Shown here in pieces: positions 8,672 to 17,352 of a stretch of DNA of 64,000 nt. A model generated the notes under the pieces. The model saw only the letters and a program-made list of their open reading frames with translations, made no database searches and was not told the origin of the DNA. The DNA is taken from the NCBI RefSeq assembly GCF_009765785.1, contig NZ_LMUT01000009.1:322215-386214 (forward strand), written 5' to 3'. The first letter of the stretch is position 1. Each line of letters starts with the position of its first letter. A program made the position numbers and the translations under genes. The DNA comes from Granulicella sp. L46 (lineage in GTDB: Bacteria; Acidobacteriota; Terriglobia; Terriglobales; Acidobacteriaceae).

Positions 8672-9547
8672 TTAGTAGCGAAAACTGTCTGCGTGTCGCC
8701 GGGCGAAGTCCGCTAAGGTAAGCGAAGAGCCGCCCGTTATCTGCGCGAAGTCATTGAAAACCTCATCCGAACGAAGGTCTACTCCGTTGGTCAGGTCGGT
8801 GTAGCTGTCGAAGACGCACTTCATGTAGGCGGGTTCGGCACCGGCAGCAAGAACGGTCTGCAGAAATTCCGAAGGTGGTCGCGGCTCGTAAGTGAACCGC
8901 TGACCGATGACGGCGGAAAACACTTCTGCGAGCTCGTAATAGGTCTTGGCTTCATATCCAAGACGGTAGGTCCGACCAGCGTGCGTATCGGGGTCAAGAA
9001 GACAGGCGGCGGCGACTGCCGCGACGTCGTCGCAATCGACCCAACTCAGGCGCGCACCGCCGACGTAGTGACGGATCACACCCTGCTTTACGTAACTTTC
9101 GCCACCATATCCCAGGAGGTTCTGCATAAAGATCTCGGGGCGGAGGTGCGTATAGGCCAAGCCGGAGCTTTCGATGTAGCGTTCGATGAACTGATGCCAG
9201 CCGTAGTGCGCGACGCGCGTGTCGTCGTCGCCGCATGCGCCGAGGTGCACGATCTGTTTCACGCCGGCCCGCTGAGCGCAGTTGACGAGGTCCTTGCTCT
9301 GGCGCAGCATGTCGACGGTATAGCCGGTCGCCATGAAAACACGGTCTACTCCTTCGAGCGCCGGCGCGAATGTCGAGAAATCGTCGAGGTCGAGATGTAC
9401 GCTCGGCACGTTTAGCTTGGCTGCCTTCCCGTGATTTCGGGCGGCGGCAACTACCTGGACGGTGGGGTTCGCGGCGAGCAGCGGGATCAAGGCACCGCCC
9501 ACTTGGCCGGTTGCTCCCATCACCATGATTTTTGGTTTTCCGGCCAT
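8672..9547 (-). CDS. NmrA-family NAD(P)-binding protein
   Basis: About 291 aa atypical SDR. Cofactor loop VMGATGQVGGALIPLL near residue 8, then VVAAARNHGKA, VDRVFMATGYTVDMLRQSKDLV, and LRPEIFMQNLLGYGG. NmrA/YtfG-like proteins either reduce quinones or sense the NAD(P) state. The ATG at 9545-9547 is preferred over the overlapping GTG at 9548-9550 because AGGAGG is then 5 nt away. It precedes the Gfo/Idh-like gene by 24 nt in the same operon. Active-site Tyr-Lys of classical SDRs is not evident, as is usual in this subgroup. Confidence 0.8.
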   Translation of the reverse strand: MAGKPKIMVMGATGQVGGALIPLLAANPTVQVVAAARNHGKAAKLNVPSVHLDLDDFSTFAPALEGVDRVFMATGYTVDMLRQSKDLVNCAQRAGVKQIVHLGACGDDDTRVAHYGWHQFIERYIESSGLAYTHLRPEIFMQNLLGYGGESYVKQGVIRHYVGGARLSWVDCDDVAAVAAACLLDPDTHAGRTYRLGYEAKTYYELAEVFSAVIGQRFTYEPRPPSEFLQTVLAAGAEPAYMKCVFDSYTDLTNGVDLRSDEVFNDFAQITGGSSLTLADFARRHADSFRY

Positions 9548-9637
9548 CACTTCCTCCTGCCTTTCGATTCACCAAGAGCCACGACTTCGCGTTGTCCGCG
9601 GTGGGTACGCGGAGTCGTGGCTCTCGATGGTTAGTGG

Positions 9638-10333
9638 CTACTTGTTGAGCGAGTCAGCGGCGAGTGCGATGATGTCGGCCACTTCTTGAGGGTGCGACAT
9701 GAAGGGGCAGTGGCTGGATGCGACAGAACGAACGGTAGCGTTCATACGCTTGGACAGAAATTCCTGGGCCGGCGGAGGAATCATTTCGTCTTCCGTGCAG
9801 ACGAGGTACCACGAGGGGAGAGCCTTCCATGCGGGCGTGCCTTCTTTGCCGCCGAACGCCGCGAAGCTCAAGGGTTTCTGAACGGCGGCCATCACGGCAG
9901 CTTCCTCCGCGGTGGCGCCCCCCGCAAATGAGTCGTGGAACTTGTCGCGATTGATCCAGAGGAAGCCGTGCGCGTCGGGTGCGATGGCGGTCGATCCAGG
10001 TGAGGGAGGCCCTTGCTTCGCCAGGGACTCCAGGCTCTCTCCTTCGTCCAATCCGAAGGCAGTGATGTATACGAGCGCCTTGACGTTTGGGGTTGTGGTC
10101 GCGGCTCCGGTGATCACGGCACCGCCGTACGAGTGCCCGACAAGGACGGTGGGCTCCGGCTGCTCCGAGAGTAGGCGGCGAGTCACAGTGATGTCGTCTT
10201 CAAGCGACGTGAGCGGAATTTGGGCGGACGTAACCGTGAACCCCTTAGCTTGCAGGAGCAGGATGACTTTGCTCCAGCAGGAGCCGTCGGCCCAAGCACC
10301 ATGTACCAGCATGATATTTGCGTTTTTGCTCAT
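9638..10333 (-). CDS. Alpha/beta hydrolase (esterase type), cytoplasmic
   Basis: 231 aa. The start is the ATG at 10331-10333 after GGAGAA; a longer frame to 10780 runs into the third OYE gene. Motifs: oxyanion HGAWADGSCW near residue 12, nucleophile elbow GHSYGG, and the C-terminal His in SSHCPFMSHP. It belongs to a family of small esterase-like hydrolases also present at 16549, 23839 and 24622; this copy and the one at 23839 lack signal peptides. It sits 25 nt after the third OYE gene in the operon. Ester or lactone hydrolysis is the expected chemistry; substrate unknown. Confidence 0.85.
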   Translation of the reverse strand: MSKNANIMLVHGAWADGSCWSKVILLLQAKGFTVTSAQIPLTSLEDDITVTRRLLSEQPEPTVLVGHSYGGAVITGAATTTPNVKALVYITAFGLDEGESLESLAKQGPPSPGSTAIAPDAHGFLWINRDKFHDSFAGGATAEEAAVMAAVQKPLSFAAFGGKEGTPAWKALPSWYLVCTEDEMIPPPAQEFLSKRMNATVRSVASSHCPFMSHPQEVADIIALAADSLNK

Positions 10334-10358
10334 TTCAATTCTCCTGGTTGATTGCGGG

Positions 10359-11492
10359 TTATGCGACAAGCACAGCGTCGTATGCGGGATAGTCTGTGTA
10401 GCCTCGTGCGTCGAAGGTGTAAAAAGTGTCACGGTCGTACTCGCTGAGCGGCAGGTGCTCGCGGATCCTGTGCACCAGGTCTGGATTCGAGACGAAGTAG
10501 CGACCGAAGGCCACCGCGTCCACCAATCCTTCCTCGATAGCAGTCTCCGCGGTCTCAGGTTCAAACCCTCCCGCCGAAATGAGCTTTCCTTTGAAGATGG
10601 GCCGCAGTTGCTGAGCGGCGGCCGTACCTTTTTCAGGATGGGTCGTGATGCTTCCGCCGACTCGGGGTTCGATGAGATGGAGATAAGCAAGGTCGAATTG
10701 ATTGAGCTGTTCTGCGACGTATGAGAACAAAGCTGCGGGGTCACTGTCAGAAATTCCGTTCCATGTTCCGCCCGGTCCAAGGCGCACCGCTACACGATCG
10801 GAGTCACACACCGAGATCAGCGCGTTGAGGACTTCGGACAGGAAGCGGAAACGATTCTCAAGGGAGCCGCCATACTGGTCCGTGCGATGGTTGCTACCAT
10901 CCTGGAGAAACTGGTCCATCAGGTAGCCGTTGGCCGCATGCAACTCAACAGCTTCAAAGCCGGCATCCAGCGCACGTTCGGCGGCTTTGCGGTAGTCCTG
11001 TACGATCTCCGCGATTTCTGCGACGGTCAGAGCCCGATGCGGTGAGGACTCCGCCCAGCCGCCGGGAATCGACACGAGGTGGTCAGGGTTTTTCCAATAT
11101 GACTCGTTGACGGATGCCGTTACAGGTTGCGCGCCCCCTGTCATCGCGGTATGCGACGATCGGCCGGTGTGCCACAGCTGCGCGACCATACGACCGCCCT
11201 TGGCTTTGACTGCGGCCGTGATCGCCTGCCAACCCTTCACTTGCTCGTCCGAGTACAGTCCCGGTGCACCCAACCATCCTCGGCTGGTCAGGGAGATGTT
11301 GGTTGCCTCCGAGATGATGAGACCGCCTTCAGACGCTCTCTGCTCGTAGTAGGTTCGCATCAGGTCGCCGGGAACAGAATCCGGTTGAATGGAGCGTGAC
11401 CGAGTTAGGGGTGCCATGATGACGCGATGCTCGAGTCGCAGCGATCCAAGCTGAACTGGAGTAAATAGGTTGGGATTTGACGTTTCAATCAT
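10359..11492 (-). CDS. Old Yellow Enzyme family ene-reductase, third paralogue (canonical active site)
   Basis: 377 aa, first gene of the 12-gene operon. The start is the ATG at 11490-11492 (MIETSNPNLF) behind AGGGAGAGAG. Contains LGSLRLEHRVIMAPLTRSRS, WHTGRSSH, and the full His-x-x-Asn-x-Tyr pocket motif in VELHAANGYLMDQF (His codon 10938-10940), followed by NHRTDQYGGSLENRFRF and the terminal GYTDYPAYD. This is the standard NemA/OYE arrangement for asymmetric reduction of enones, nitroalkenes or quinones with NADPH and FMN. It is the only one of the three paralogues here with all pocket residues intact. It is divergently transcribed from the response-regulator gene at 11762. Confidence 0.93.
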   Translation of the reverse strand: MIETSNPNLFTPVQLGSLRLEHRVIMAPLTRSRSIQPDSVPGDLMRTYYEQRASEGGLIISEATNISLTSRGWLGAPGLYSDEQVKGWQAITAAVKAKGGRMVAQLWHTGRSSHTAMTGGAQPVTASVNESYWKNPDHLVSIPGGWAESSPHRALTVAEIAEIVQDYRKAAERALDAGFEAVELHAANGYLMDQFLQDGSNHRTDQYGGSLENRFRFLSEVLNALISVCDSDRVAVRLGPGGTWNGISDSDPAALFSYVAEQLNQFDLAYLHLIEPRVGGSITTHPEKGTAAAQQLRPIFKGKLISAGGFEPETAETAIEEGLVDAVAFGRYFVSNPDLVHRIREHLPLSEYDRDTFYTFDARGYTDYPAYDAVLVA

Positions 11493-11666
11493 GTTCTCTC
11501 TCCCTGCTGCTCTTTGCTGAGACAAAACTATGCGCGTGAGGCGTTCCGCGGTAGAGGCGATGGGACCTGTGTTTGGTAGCTCTTTCGGCTCCCCGCGATC
11601 GAGCGATAGGCGTTCTCAAGAAGATGCCGCGACACGGTTACCTCAACCTCTCCCGTACTTTGCAGC

Positions 11667-11676
11667 CACTTAAGTG
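11667..11676. promoter_or_regulatory. Perfect 10-bp palindrome in the divergent OYE / response-regulator promoter region
   Basis: CACTTAAGTG lies in the 269-nt gap between the divergent start codons at 11492 and 11762, 86 nt upstream of the regulator's ATG. NarL/FixJ-type dimers bind short dyads, so this could be an operator for the adjacent regulator. That assignment is inference from position only. No convincing -10/-35 pair was identified beside it. Confidence 0.35.
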
Positions 11677-11761
11677 CCAAAGCAGTCCTTTTGGCGGGGA
11701 CGTTATTCGCACGGGCGGAGTATTCTTGGCTCTACGGCGAATTGCGGGCAGGAGAGTGAAC

Positions 11762-12391
11762 ATGCCGATGACAGGTACTATTCGCGTATTGGCTGTCGAC
11801 GACCACCCCCTCCTGCGCGCCGGCATCGCAAGTGTGATCAACGCAGAACCAGGGATGACGATCGTCGCGGAAGCGGCTGACCGAGACGAGGCCATCGCAG
11901 CCTACAAGACCCACCACCCAGACATCACCCTGATGGACCTTCGTCTTTCAAAGGGGAGCGGCGTCGAGGCCATTGCGGCTATCCGTTCAGCGTCGCCGGC
12001 AGCTCGAATCATCGTACTCACCACCTTTGGTGGCGACGTGCTTGCGCTTCAGGCATTCAAGGCCGGAGCGAGTGGCTATCTTCTTAAGAGCATGATGCGC
12101 ACCGATCTAACCGACACGATTCGGCTGGTCCATGCCGGCAAGCGAAGGATCCCTCCGGAGATTGCCGCGACGATGGCCGAACATGCAGGAGAAGACGCTT
12201 TAACCATGCGTGAGTTGGATGTACTGGAATCTGTGGCGCTGGGAAAGTCTAATAAGATCATCGCCGACGATTTGAAACTGTCCGTCCATACCGTGAAGGG
12301 ACACGTTCAAAGCATCCTGGCGAAACTTGAAGCGAGCGACCGCACTCATGCCGTAGTCATTGCGTTCAAGCGCGGCATCCTTGAGCAGTAA
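11762..12391 (+). CDS. NarL/FixJ-family response regulator
   Basis: 209 aa. The receiver domain (residues 1-120) has the acidic pair D13-D14, phosphoacceptor D59 (ITLMDLRLS), T87/T88 and K109. The C-terminal LuxR-type HTH contains MRELDVLESVALGKSNKIIADDLKLS with recognition helix VHTVKGHVQSIL. The ATG at 11762 follows GGAGAG; the upstream in-frame extension has no receiver features. The next two genes (lectin-like lipoprotein, Reg_prop kinase) follow with overlap or a 4-nt gap, so they form an operon and the kinase is the likely partner. It is a close homologue of the regulator at 27115-27744: same length and the same key positions. Probable target: the divergent OYE operon. Confidence 0.92.
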   Translation: MPMTGTIRVLAVDDHPLLRAGIASVINAEPGMTIVAEAADRDEAIAAYKTHHPDITLMDLRLSKGSGVEAIAAIRSASPAARIIVLTTFGGDVLALQAFKAGASGYLLKSMMRTDLTDTIRLVHAGKRRIPPEIAATMAEHAGEDALTMRELDVLESVALGKSNKIIADDLKLSVHTVKGHVQSILAKLEASDRTHAVVIAFKRGILEQ

Positions 12392-13490
12392 ATCACCTGG
12401 GCGGGCGACTACCTCAGCGGGCGCACCCAAGCTGACACTTGCAGTATCCTGCATCGCGAACGCCATTCTTGGCGGAGCGATCGGATGCACTCAGCCGGCG
12501 TCCATCACCTTCCTGACGGTGCCAAGGGCTAGTTCTGGTGGCGTTGGCACCGACGGATTCATCAGCGGAAAGGTTGTGGGGAGACATAGAGGACGACATA
12601 TTGTGCTGTATGCGTTTGCAGATAGCCGTTGGTGGGTTCAGCCATTTGAGTCTGCACCCCGCACTGAAATTGCAGACGATGGTTCGTGGAAAGCGCGGAT
12701 CCACCTCGGTACGGAGTATGCCGCTATCTTGAGTAAAGCGGATACTCAGCCGACGCCGTTCGTCGATGCTCTTCCAAAGGTTGGAAACGGGATCGAAGCG
12801 ATAGCCACAGTTAAAGGAAGCGGAAACGAGACACCCGCACCGGATGACGCAACGAATCAGCCGAACCTGCGTTTCAGTGGTCTGGAATGGACAGTGCGTA
12901 CGATCCCTGGCGACCGTGCGTCAAAGACCAACGAATACAGTGCCGACAATGTCTTCGTTGACGACTCCGGTGCCTTGCATTTGCGTCTCATCCGGAACTC
13001 TCACGGATGGGTATGCTCTGAGATCCGAAGTGTTCGTTCCTTCGGCTACGGAAACTATACCGTGGACATTCTCGATGCGGGCCATTTCGAGCCAGCAGTC
13101 ATGTTCAGTGCATACACCTTCTTTGAGCACCCGACGGATGGTGACCACAGAGAGTTGGCGATTCGCCTTACGCAACGCGGGGTGGCTTCGAATACGAATG
13201 CGGAATTTAGTATCCAACCTTCCTTCGTCCCAGCGAACTTCTACCACTTCAATGTTCCACCTGGCGCGTTGAAGCTTGCGATGCAATGGCATCCAGATCA
13301 GGCCAACTTTTCCGTGTCGCGAGTTCAAACTTCGTTTCTTGAGCCGGTGGTGTCCTGGCCGTTCCGAACCGGCCTGCCAATATCGGACGACACGCACATG
13401 TACTTCAACCTTTGCAACTACGGTTATGCCCCTACACCTCCAACTCACGACACTGAAGTGGTGGTGAGAAGCTTTAGATTTTATCCCTGA
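12360..13490 (+). CDS. Lipoprotein with a GH16-like jelly-roll (concanavalin A-like) domain
   Basis: 376 aa from a TTG start at 12360 that overlaps the regulator gene by 32 nt; a TTG at 12381 is also possible. A lipoprotein-type signal (LTLAVSCIANAILGGAIGC) suggests membrane anchoring. An N-terminal beta domain (about 75-150: SGKVVGRHRGRHIVLYAF, WWVQPF) is followed by a jelly roll (about 170-376) with SADNVFVDDSGALHLRLI, SFGYGNYTVDILDAGHFEPAVMFSAYTFF. The spot where GH16 enzymes carry ExDxxE reads ELAIRLTQ, so it is probably a non-catalytic glycan-binding protein. Lying between a regulator and its kinase, it may present a ligand to the propeller of that kinase; this is inference. Confidence 0.7.
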   Translation: MRSSAASLSSKSPGRATTSAGAPKLTLAVSCIANAILGGAIGCTQPASITFLTVPRASSGGVGTDGFISGKVVGRHRGRHIVLYAFADSRWWVQPFESAPRTEIADDGSWKARIHLGTEYAAILSKADTQPTPFVDALPKVGNGIEAIATVKGSGNETPAPDDATNQPNLRFSGLEWTVRTIPGDRASKTNEYSADNVFVDDSGALHLRLIRNSHGWVCSEIRSVRSFGYGNYTVDILDAGHFEPAVMFSAYTFFEHPTDGDHRELAIRLTQRGVASNTNAEFSIQPSFVPANFYHFNVPPGALKLAMQWHPDQANFSVSRVQTSFLEPVVSWPFRTGLPISDDTHMYFNLCNYGYAPTPPTHDTEVVVRSFRFYP

Positions 13491-13494
13491 GACC

Positions 13495-16461
13495 TTGACT
13501 ATCAGAATCCACCTCCACATCTTCGCCACGATCGCACTCTCATGGTCCATCTGCGCGTGCGGACAAGCGATCCCATCTAACTTGCAGCAATACAAACGCG
13601 TGGAATGGAACTCGGATCAGGGACTTTCGTCAGGTCGCATCCAGGCGCTCTCGCAGACTCCTGACGGATACCTCTGGATTGGAACATCAAAGGGCCTGCT
13701 TCGTTTTGATGGCGTGCGATTTGTGCCGATCCTGACTCCCCTGAAACAGCCGCTACCGCAAATTCTCGGGCTGACGATCGACAAAGACGGCATCCTTTGG
13801 GCTCGTGCAGGGGATACGCGTCTACGTCAGGTGGAACGAGATAGTATTTCCTCTCCTGTTTCCATAGAGAAGAAATTTATCGCCATAGTAGCCACGGTTG
13901 CCGGGCAAACGTCTGGTATCTATGCAACGAGCACCGACAAAAGCGTCCTGCGACTGATAAAGAATCACGTGGACCAGCTCCCTATCCACTTACATACTCT
14001 TCTCATTTCGATATCCGAGGGGAGTGATCGACGTCTTTGGATCGGAACGGATCGGGGACTTCTATCCTGGACCGGCGGACAACCAAAACTGGTAACTAGC
14101 TGGGATGTTGATCAAAAAACCAACTGTCTGCTCGCGGACGGGAACGGTCATGTTTGGGTGGGAACGGATGACGGACTCGCCTATTGGGATGGCCAACGCC
14201 TAGTTCCACGGTCATTCGGAAGTCAAGATATGCAACACCTACAGGTGCTTGCGATTTTGAAAGACCGCGATAGCAATTTTTGGATCGGCACATCGAAAGG
14301 CTTGCTGCGTTACAACTCTGCCGGCGCCGAGTGGGTGCAGACCGGATCCGATGGCGAACACATGCCCGTAACTGCCTTGTTGCAGGATCGAGAGGGCGAT
14401 ATATGGTTTGGCAGCGGATCCACTCTGCAAAGGCTCGAAATCACTCCGATCGTTCCGGTGAGACTGAGTGACTCGACGTCGGTTGGGAGCTTCGGGCCGT
14501 TGTATGTCGACCCGCACGGCCGGGTTTGGTTCGCAGGTCTTGGGAGGGGGCTCTATTGGATGGAACATGGAATCGCTCACGAGGTTCTCAATGAAGGCCT
14601 GCCCAACGATGAGGTGTATTCAATCGACGGGGAGGGTGACCATATCTGGGTAGGTAGGCGAAGCGGAGGGTTGACAAGGCTGAGCTCTGGCAACGGAACT
14701 CTCGAAAGCAAGACCTGGACTACAGTAGATGGTCTCTCGCAAAACAGTGTTTATGCCGTTCGTGTGACGTCGAGCGGGGCCGTATGGGCTGGCACTCTAA
14801 CGGGAGGCGTCAACCGATTCGCTGACGGGCAGTTCTGGCACATCGACGAGAAAGACGGATTGCCGGCCAATGATATTTCGGCTATCGAGCTCGGCGATCG
14901 GGGACAAGTGTGGATTGGTACGTCCGGCGGAGTATGCAAGATGGAGAATCTTCTGTGCTTACCGTTATTCAACGGTCGGCAACCTCAACCGAAGGACGTC
15001 CTTTCACTATTCGAAGATCAAGCCCGCGGCCTATGGATCGGCACCTCGCACGGACTCCTTCTTGCCAACGATCATGGTCAGCATCCCGTGTCTCTTGGAG
15101 CTGGACCTCAGCCACGAGTTTTGGGCGTCGCTTTAGACGCCGCCGGCAGACTATGGATCGAGGGGGATCTCGCTGTAATGAGCGCAGTGCCCGGGGAGTT
15201 GCTGGCATCGAAAAATGCCTCAATCCGTAACTACGGAGCCGAGGATGGACTGCAGTCAAATGAGGGCGTCCACCGCTCCCGTTCTATGGTCGCCGATAGC
15301 AGTGGCCAGGTCTGGATGAGCACGGCGAATGAACTGGCAATGGTCGGGATGCAGCCGACACCTCTGCCAACCGTTATTCCTCACGTCGAAGAAATTAGTG
15401 CCGACGGGGCGCTTCTGGATCGTAATCACGCGGAAGTCCCTCCGGGAGCTAGGCGGTTAAGCTTTTCCTTTACCGGCCTTGACCTGCATGCACCGAAACG
15501 CGTCCGCTTTCGCTATCGATTGGACGATTTCGACAAAACATGGAGTGATGTAGGCAGCGATCGGGAAGCTACCTATACGAACTTGGCGCCCGGCAAATAT
15601 ACGTTCCGACTGATTGCATCCAACGAATCAAATACTTGGGCATCGCAGGAAAGCGTGGTTCCCGTTGTGATCGAGCCGGGCATTTGGCAGCGGTGGTCAG
15701 TAAGAACCTTCTTGGCGACGCTCTTCATTTTTCTAGTGGGATTTGCTTATTACACTCGCACCAAATTTCTGCTCACACAGGCAAACATACTCGCTGACGA
15801 GCGACTGAGGGAACGGACACGGATTGCGCGCGACGTTCACGACACCTTACTCCAAGGTTTTATCAGCTCGTCGATGCACCTTCAGGTTGCTGAAAAGCAG
15901 GTCGCGAGCGATTCGCCCCTGAAACAACGGTTTACAACCGTCCTAGAAGGTATGGACAGAGTCATCGAAGAGGCTAGGCTCGCAGTTGTTGGGCTTCGAA
16001 CACCGGAGCCGGGGCACGGCGGAATCGAAGGCAGCCTGCGCGACTTCTTCCTGGAGATCGCCGACATGGGGGAGGCTCACTTGACCCTTCGCCAAACAGG
16101 AAAGCCTCGCCGGCTGAAGACTGAAGCGCTCAAGCAGATCTCCTCCATCGCAAAGGAGGCAATTCTTAATGCTGTGCGTCACTCCAGTGCTCACAACATA
16201 CAAGTGACGATTGCATGGGGCTGGCTGGGCTTCAAGGTGTCAGTTACAGACGATGGTTGTGGTATCGACGCCTTCACGCTTGAGAACGGGAAAGCCCTGC
16301 ACTGGGGGATGGTGGGTATGCGCGAGCGTGCGAAGCAATTGAAAGGACACTTGCGGATCTCGAGCAGCCCGGAAGCGGGTACAAGAGTCAGTTTGAGCAT
16401 TCCAGCGTCCATCGCGTATTGCGGACCGCGTGACTTGGACGACTCTGCCGACAGGTCATAA
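13495..16461 (+). CDS. Reg_prop / Y_Y_Y sensor histidine kinase, first copy
   Basis: 988 aa from a TTG start, 4 nt after the lipoprotein gene. Order: signal peptide (1-25), two-component-regulator propeller of about 13-14 repeats (about 35-610; repeats such as GYLWIGTSKGLLRFDG, GHVWVGTDDGLAYWDG), Y_Y_Y domain (about 650-715, FRYRLDDFDKTWSDVG), one TM segment (about 735-755), HisKA_3 dimerisation helix with the phospho-His in RIARDVHDTLLQG (H782), and a HATPase_c domain (EAILNAVRHSSAHN, DDGCGIDAF, HWGMVGMRERA). The propeller is expected in the periplasm, where these kinases often sense glycans. HisKA_3 kinases normally pair with NarL-type regulators, matching the regulator two genes upstream. 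Confidence 0.92.
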   Translation: MTIRIHLHIFATIALSWSICACGQAIPSNLQQYKRVEWNSDQGLSSGRIQALSQTPDGYLWIGTSKGLLRFDGVRFVPILTPLKQPLPQILGLTIDKDGILWARAGDTRLRQVERDSISSPVSIEKKFIAIVATVAGQTSGIYATSTDKSVLRLIKNHVDQLPIHLHTLLISISEGSDRRLWIGTDRGLLSWTGGQPKLVTSWDVDQKTNCLLADGNGHVWVGTDDGLAYWDGQRLVPRSFGSQDMQHLQVLAILKDRDSNFWIGTSKGLLRYNSAGAEWVQTGSDGEHMPVTALLQDREGDIWFGSGSTLQRLEITPIVPVRLSDSTSVGSFGPLYVDPHGRVWFAGLGRGLYWMEHGIAHEVLNEGLPNDEVYSIDGEGDHIWVGRRSGGLTRLSSGNGTLESKTWTTVDGLSQNSVYAVRVTSSGAVWAGTLTGGVNRFADGQFWHIDEKDGLPANDISAIELGDRGQVWIGTSGGVCKMENLLCLPLFNGRQPQPKDVLSLFEDQARGLWIGTSHGLLLANDHGQHPVSLGAGPQPRVLGVALDAAGRLWIEGDLAVMSAVPGELLASKNASIRNYGAEDGLQSNEGVHRSRSMVADSSGQVWMSTANELAMVGMQPTPLPTVIPHVEEISADGALLDRNHAEVPPGARRLSFSFTGLDLHAPKRVRFRYRLDDFDKTWSDVGSDREATYTNLAPGKYTFRLIASNESNTWASQESVVPVVIEPGIWQRWSVRTFLATLFIFLVGFAYYTRTKFLLTQANILADERLRERTRIARDVHDTLLQGFISSSMHLQVAEKQVASDSPLKQRFTTVLEGMDRVIEEARLAVVGLRTPEPGHGGIEGSLRDFFLEIADMGEAHLTLRQTGKPRRLKTEALKQISSIAKEAILNAVRHSSAHNIQVTIAWGWLGFKVSVTDDGCGIDAFTLENGKALHWGMVGMRERAKQLKGHLRISSSPEAGTRVSLSIPASIAYCGPRDLDDSADRS

Positions 16462-16510
16462 CTTGCTGTAGAGAGGTCAGACTTGAAGCGCGACGCAGCT
16501 TCAAAAAGAG

Positions 16511-16539
16511 CGAGGTCCCGATTAGTCGCCGGGACCTCG
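16511..16539. terminator. Bidirectional stem-loop terminator between convergent genes
   Basis: CGAGGTCCC and GGGACCTCG pair over 9 bp around an 11-nt loop. On the minus strand it is followed by CTCTTTTT, so it should end transcription of the hydrolase gene at 16549-17352; read on the plus strand it lies about 50 nt after the kinase stop. Confidence 0.75.
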
Positions 16540-16548
16540 ATACCACGG

Positions 16549-17352
16549 TTAGTTTTGCGGCGGTGTCGGATTCGACTGGCCGGAAGCGGCTTGCATGATA
16601 AAGTCTGCTACTTCTTTGGGGTGGGAGAGCATAGGCACGTGGCTCGTGGGCAGGGTCAAAGTTTTCGCACCCATCCGTTTCGCTGTCACGCGCTCTTGGT
16701 CCGGCGAAATCATCCGGTCATTTGAAGCAATCACGAACCAACTCGGCTTCGTTCTCCATGCGGCCGTTGAAATCTCAGTACCAAGAGCTGCTCCTTGTGT
16801 TGGAGTTTGCGTCGCCAGCAGAATGTCTCTTTCCCCAATAGGGAGGTCGGGAGCGAAATCGTCTAACACGCCTTTGGGCGTCAAAACGAGAAAGCCATCT
16901 CCGAGGGGCCGAAGTTCAGTCACCCCGGGGGTCGCTCCGTACGGTTTCCCGAGGCTGCCCGAAGATTCACCCTTGTCGGGCGCGAAGGCCGCGACATATA
17001 CGAGACCCTCAACCTTCGGATCATTGCCCGCCTCCGTGATGACCGCACCGCCATAGGAATGACCGACGAGAAGCACAGGCCCATTTTGAGCATCGATAAT
17101 TCGTTTGGTCGCGGCGACGTCATCTGCAAACGAGGTCAGTGGATTCTGTACGCAAGTTACGTGAAACCCCTTTTTCTCAAGCAAAGGGACGACTTTGGAC
17201 CAACTTGATCCGTCGGCCCATGCACCGTGCACTAGAACGATGTTATGAATCGGCTGTGTAGCGATGGCCTGCGCGTTGGCAGCAAGCGGCAGTACACACG
17301 CAAGCATAAGAGAAATTCTGAACAAACTGAAGGTTGTTAGCTGGATCTTCAT
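16549..17352 (-). CDS. Secreted alpha/beta hydrolase
   Basis: 267 aa. A classical signal peptide (MKIQLTTFSLFRISLMLAC...ANAQA) is followed by the same catalytic core as the hydrolases at 9638, 23839 and 24622: VLVHGAWADGSSW, DVAATKRIIDAQNGPVLLVGHSYGG (Ser nucleophile) and a terminal His in TSHVPMLSHPKEVADFI. Likely an exported esterase. It is monocistronic, convergent with the first kinase and divergent from the second one at 17870, which suggests co-regulation with the sensing genes. Substrate unknown. Confidence 0.87.
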   Translation of the reverse strand: MKIQLTTFSLFRISLMLACVLPLAANAQAIATQPIHNIVLVHGAWADGSSWSKVVPLLEKKGFHVTCVQNPLTSFADDVAATKRIIDAQNGPVLLVGHSYGGAVITEAGNDPKVEGLVYVAAFAPDKGESSGSLGKPYGATPGVTELRPLGDGFLVLTPKGVLDDFAPDLPIGERDILLATQTPTQGAALGTEISTAAWRTKPSWFVIASNDRMISPDQERVTAKRMGAKTLTLPTSHVPMLSHPKEVADFIMQAASGQSNPTPPQN

